DNA of 64,000 bases. Source: an uncultured Thiodictyon sp. (GTDB taxonomy: Bacteria; Pseudomonadota; Gammaproteobacteria; Chromatiales; Chromatiaceae). Made by a program: the position numbers and the translations under genes. A model generated the notes under the pieces. That model was given only the letters and a program-made list of their open reading frames with translations. It had not been told where the DNA came from and searched no databases. Shown piece after piece: positions 62,074 through 64,000 of this stretch (position 1 is the stretch's first letter; each line of letters begins with the position of its first letter). Location of the stretch: positions 1 to 64,000 of the forward strand of contig CAILVI010000267.1 in the NCBI GenBank assembly GCA_903837595.1, read 5' to 3'.

Positions 62074-64000
62074 ATGCCCCGCCCCCTGACCCGAGACGAC
62101 ATTCGCCACGCGATCGACCTGAGTTCGTTCAACCGGGGTCTCGGCTATTTCCGGCAAGGGATGGTAATCGATCTCGCGGAGGAGCGGCGCGACGCCGACG
62201 GGATCAGTCTCCAGGCGCGGGTGCGTGGCAGCGGCGGGCGCTTCTATCGCCAGTCCATCTTCATCCCCGCGGACCCTGACAAGCGCGACATCACGGGCTC
62301 CTGCGGCTGCCCGGTGGGCTACAACTGCAAGCACGTGGCCGCTGCCTGCCTCGCCTTCGAGGAGCGTGAGCGCCAGTTCCAACCCACCGACGGCAGCGCC
62401 GCTACCGAGTTCCTGAAGCGCTGGCTCACCCGGGTGGTGGCGGCCGGTGAGACCCCGGTCACGGTCGCGGATGCGGAACGCTTGGTCTATGTGCTCCAGC
62501 CGAGCCCCACCGACAGCCAGGGAGTCGCCGTGGAACTGCGGGTCGCCAAGCCCCTGCGTCGCGGCGGGCTCTCCAAGGGCCGCCAGGCGAATCTCTATAA
62601 CCTGCTGCACGGGTTCTCCACGCCTGAGTATCTGGCGGCGGTAGACCATGACATCCTGGGTATTCTGCGCGCCTCCGCCGCCGGTCAGTGGATCACGAGC
62701 GTCCCTTTGAGCGGACTAAACGGCCAGTTGGCCCTGCTGCGGATGGTCGCGACCGGTCGTTGCCATTGGCAAGGCAGCGAGGCGGCACCCTTGGTAGCGG
62801 GTCCGCCGCGGGATCTCACGATCGGCTGGCGGGAGGGTGCCGACGCACTGCTGAGCCTGGTGCTGACCGTGACCCCGGCGGCCCGGCTGCTGCTCCTGGA
62901 CCCGCCGCTGTATCTCGACGGCACGCAGCACCTGGTGGGCCCGGTGCAGGCCCAGGGCTTGAGCTGCGCCCAACTGCGCGAACTGCTGGCCGCCCCGCGC
63001 CTGCGTGCCAGTCAGGCGCAGGCCATCGCCCGCACCCTGGTGCTGGAGTTCCCCCAGTTGCCCCTGCCGCCCCCGGTGCCGGTGCCGGTGGCTGAGGTCG
63101 TTGCGGCCCCGGCTGTCCCCTGGTTGACGCTGAGCTGCGAACCGCTGACGGGCATCGAGACCGACCTGCTCAGCCTGGATTTCGACTATGCCGGTCATCG
63201 CGTCCCCGGCCTGCCGGCGGTGTCGCACAGTGTGCTCGCCGCTGACGGCGGGACGGTACGCATCCGCCGCGATCTGGACGCGGAGCATGCCGCCCTCGAC
63301 ACCCTGGCGGGGCTGGGTTTCGTGCCGGTCGAGACCGTGCGCCCTGGCGGTCACCGGCTGCTCCCCGCCGCCACCAATCCCATTGAGCGCGCCGGGCACT
63401 GGTCCGCGCTGCTGCGCGACGGTCTGCCGGTCCTGGAAGCGGCCGGCTGGCGGGTGGATATTGCGTCGACCTTCCGGCTACGTTTCGAGGCGGCGGACTG
63501 GGACCTAGAGGTGGAGGAGGCCCCGGAGGTTGGGGTCAACGACTGGTTCGGCCTGCGCTTCGACCTGGACATCGGTGGGCGGCACGTCCCCCTGCTGCCG
63601 ATTATCGCCCCCCTGCTGGAGCTGGGGATGGGCGCCGAACTGCCGCAGATCATCAGCCTGCCCCTGGACCCCACGGGGACCGACGCCGCCGCGGCCCATC
63701 GCTATGTCGATCTGCCCGCGGCGCGTCTGCTGCCTTTCATCGAGACCCTGCGGGACCTCTTCGACCGGGCCGCACCGGGGGCGGACGGGCAATTGCGGAT
63801 CTCGCGTTTTGACGCGGCGGCGCTCGCCGACCTGGAGGCCCAGGGGTATGCGATCCGCGGGGCCGAGCGGCTGCGCGAACTGGCCCGACGCCTCGCGGAC
63901 TTCACCGGCATCGAGTCGATTGAGCCGCCCGCCGGGCTGACCGTCGAGTTGCGCCCCTACCAGCGGCGTGGGCTCGACTGGCTCCAGTTCCTGCGCGCCT
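62074..64000 (+). CDS. SWIM zinc-finger SNF2-family helicase, N-terminal part (runs off window)
   Basis: An open frame of at least 642 codons that continues past the window. The N-terminus MPRPLTRDDIRHAIDLSSFNRGLGYFRQG leads into a SWIM zinc finger, CGCPVGYNCKHVAAACLAF (CxCx5CxH) at about residues 73-90. The long middle matches the bacterial SNF2-associated region. The last residues LRPYQRRGLDWLQFLRA are the Q-motif start of the SNF2 ATPase. Such RapA/HepA-like proteins remodel nucleic-acid complexes. The ATPase motifs lie outside the window. Confidence 0.88.
   Translation, partial: MPRPLTRDDIRHAIDLSSFNRGLGYFRQGMVIDLAEERRDADGISLQARVRGSGGRFYRQSIFIPADPDKRDITGSCGCPVGYNCKHVAAACLAFEERERQFQPTDGSAATEFLKRWLTRVVAAGETPVTVADAERLVYVLQPSPTDSQGVAVELRVAKPLRRGGLSKGRQANLYNLLHGFSTPEYLAAVDHDILGILRASAAGQWITSVPLSGLNGQLALLRMVATGRCHWQGSEAAPLVAGPPRDLTIGWREGADALLSLVLTVTPAARLLLLDPPLYLDGTQHLVGPVQAQGLSCAQLRELLAAPRLRASQAQAIARTLVLEFPQLPLPPPVPVPVAEVVAAPAVPWLTLSCEPLTGIETDLLSLDFDYAGHRVPGLPAVSHSVLAADGGTVRIRRDLDAEHAALDTLAGLGFVPVETVRPGGHRLLPAATNPIERAGHWSALLRDGLPVLEAAGWRVDIASTFRLRFEAADWDLEVEEAPEVGVNDWFGLRFDLDIGGRHVPLLPIIAPLLELGMGAELPQIISLPLDPTGTDAAAAHRYVDLPAARLLPFIETLRDLFDRAAPGADGQLRISRFDAAALADLEAQGYAIRGAERLRELARRLADFTGIESIEPPAGLTVELRPYQRRGLDWLQFLRA

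Overview
The window is GC-rich bacterial DNA, about two thirds G+C by eye. It looks like a gammaproteobacterial chromosome, probably a purple sulfur bacterium of the Chromatiaceae or a close relative. The basis is the order leuS-lptE-holA, the pairs apaG-apaH and hemC-hemD, and gammaproteobacterial-type efpL and ybiT genes, together with many multidomain redox and TPR proteins. No photosynthesis or sulfur-oxidation gene lies in the window, so the family assignment is inference. Almost the whole window is chromosomal backbone; the accessory parts are 26-30 kb and 49-60 kb.

1-11.5 kb: the 3' end of purL, an HdeA-like periplasmic protein with an Ala/Pro/Lys linker, a Uma2-type nuclease, a complete five-gene oligopeptide-type ABC importer (lipoprotein, two permeases, two ATPases, joined by short overlaps), a GT4 glycosyltransferase, a small membrane protein, an ankyrin lipoprotein and a conserved small protein. 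11.5-25 kb: an orphan MT-A70 adenine methyltransferase, an octaheme cytochrome with a HEAT/TPR tail, a tightly coupled FIST-polysaccharide deacetylase-GNAT operon, a 1285-residue FAD/Fe-S dehydrogenase fusion, a divergent D-2-hydroxyacid dehydrogenase, and 5-oxoprolinase genes pxpB and pxpC. 25-31 kb: pxpA, then two adjacent ATPase genes, one with a TPR tail, which have no recognised function.

31-49.2 kb: mostly housekeeping. It holds a cold-shock protein with a clear terminator, ybiT, a Gfo/Idh/MocA oxidoreductase, apaGH, leuS-lptE-holA, efpL, arfB, a lipoprotein hydrolase, a frameshifted GlcG/HbpS-like gene, ispG, a Nudix hydrolase, mazG, an orphan antitoxin-like gene and hemCD. 49.4-57.7 kb: a type I restriction-modification locus ordered hsdM, rhuM, a 46-codon duplicate of the HsdM tail, hsdS, then hsdR, with a nonsense-mutated antitoxin gene on the opposite strand between hsdS and hsdR. 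57.9-58.4 kb: a degenerate array of exact 21-bp period. 58.4-60.6 kb: two hypothetical genes and a decayed integrase beside tRNA-Arg(CCT), a relict integration site. 60.8 kb to the end: a SPOR-domain membrane protein and the start of a SWIM/SNF2-type helicase gene cut by the window edge.

Several families of palindromic intergenic repeats are scattered through the window (near 2.0, 4.55, 17.7, 25.2, 40.5, 43.4, 49.2, 59.2 and 59.4 kb). The best candidates for undescribed biology are the paired ATPase/TPR locus, the rhuM insertion with a restored hsdM tail, the 21-bp heptad array, and a 33-bp perfect palindrome inside leuS.
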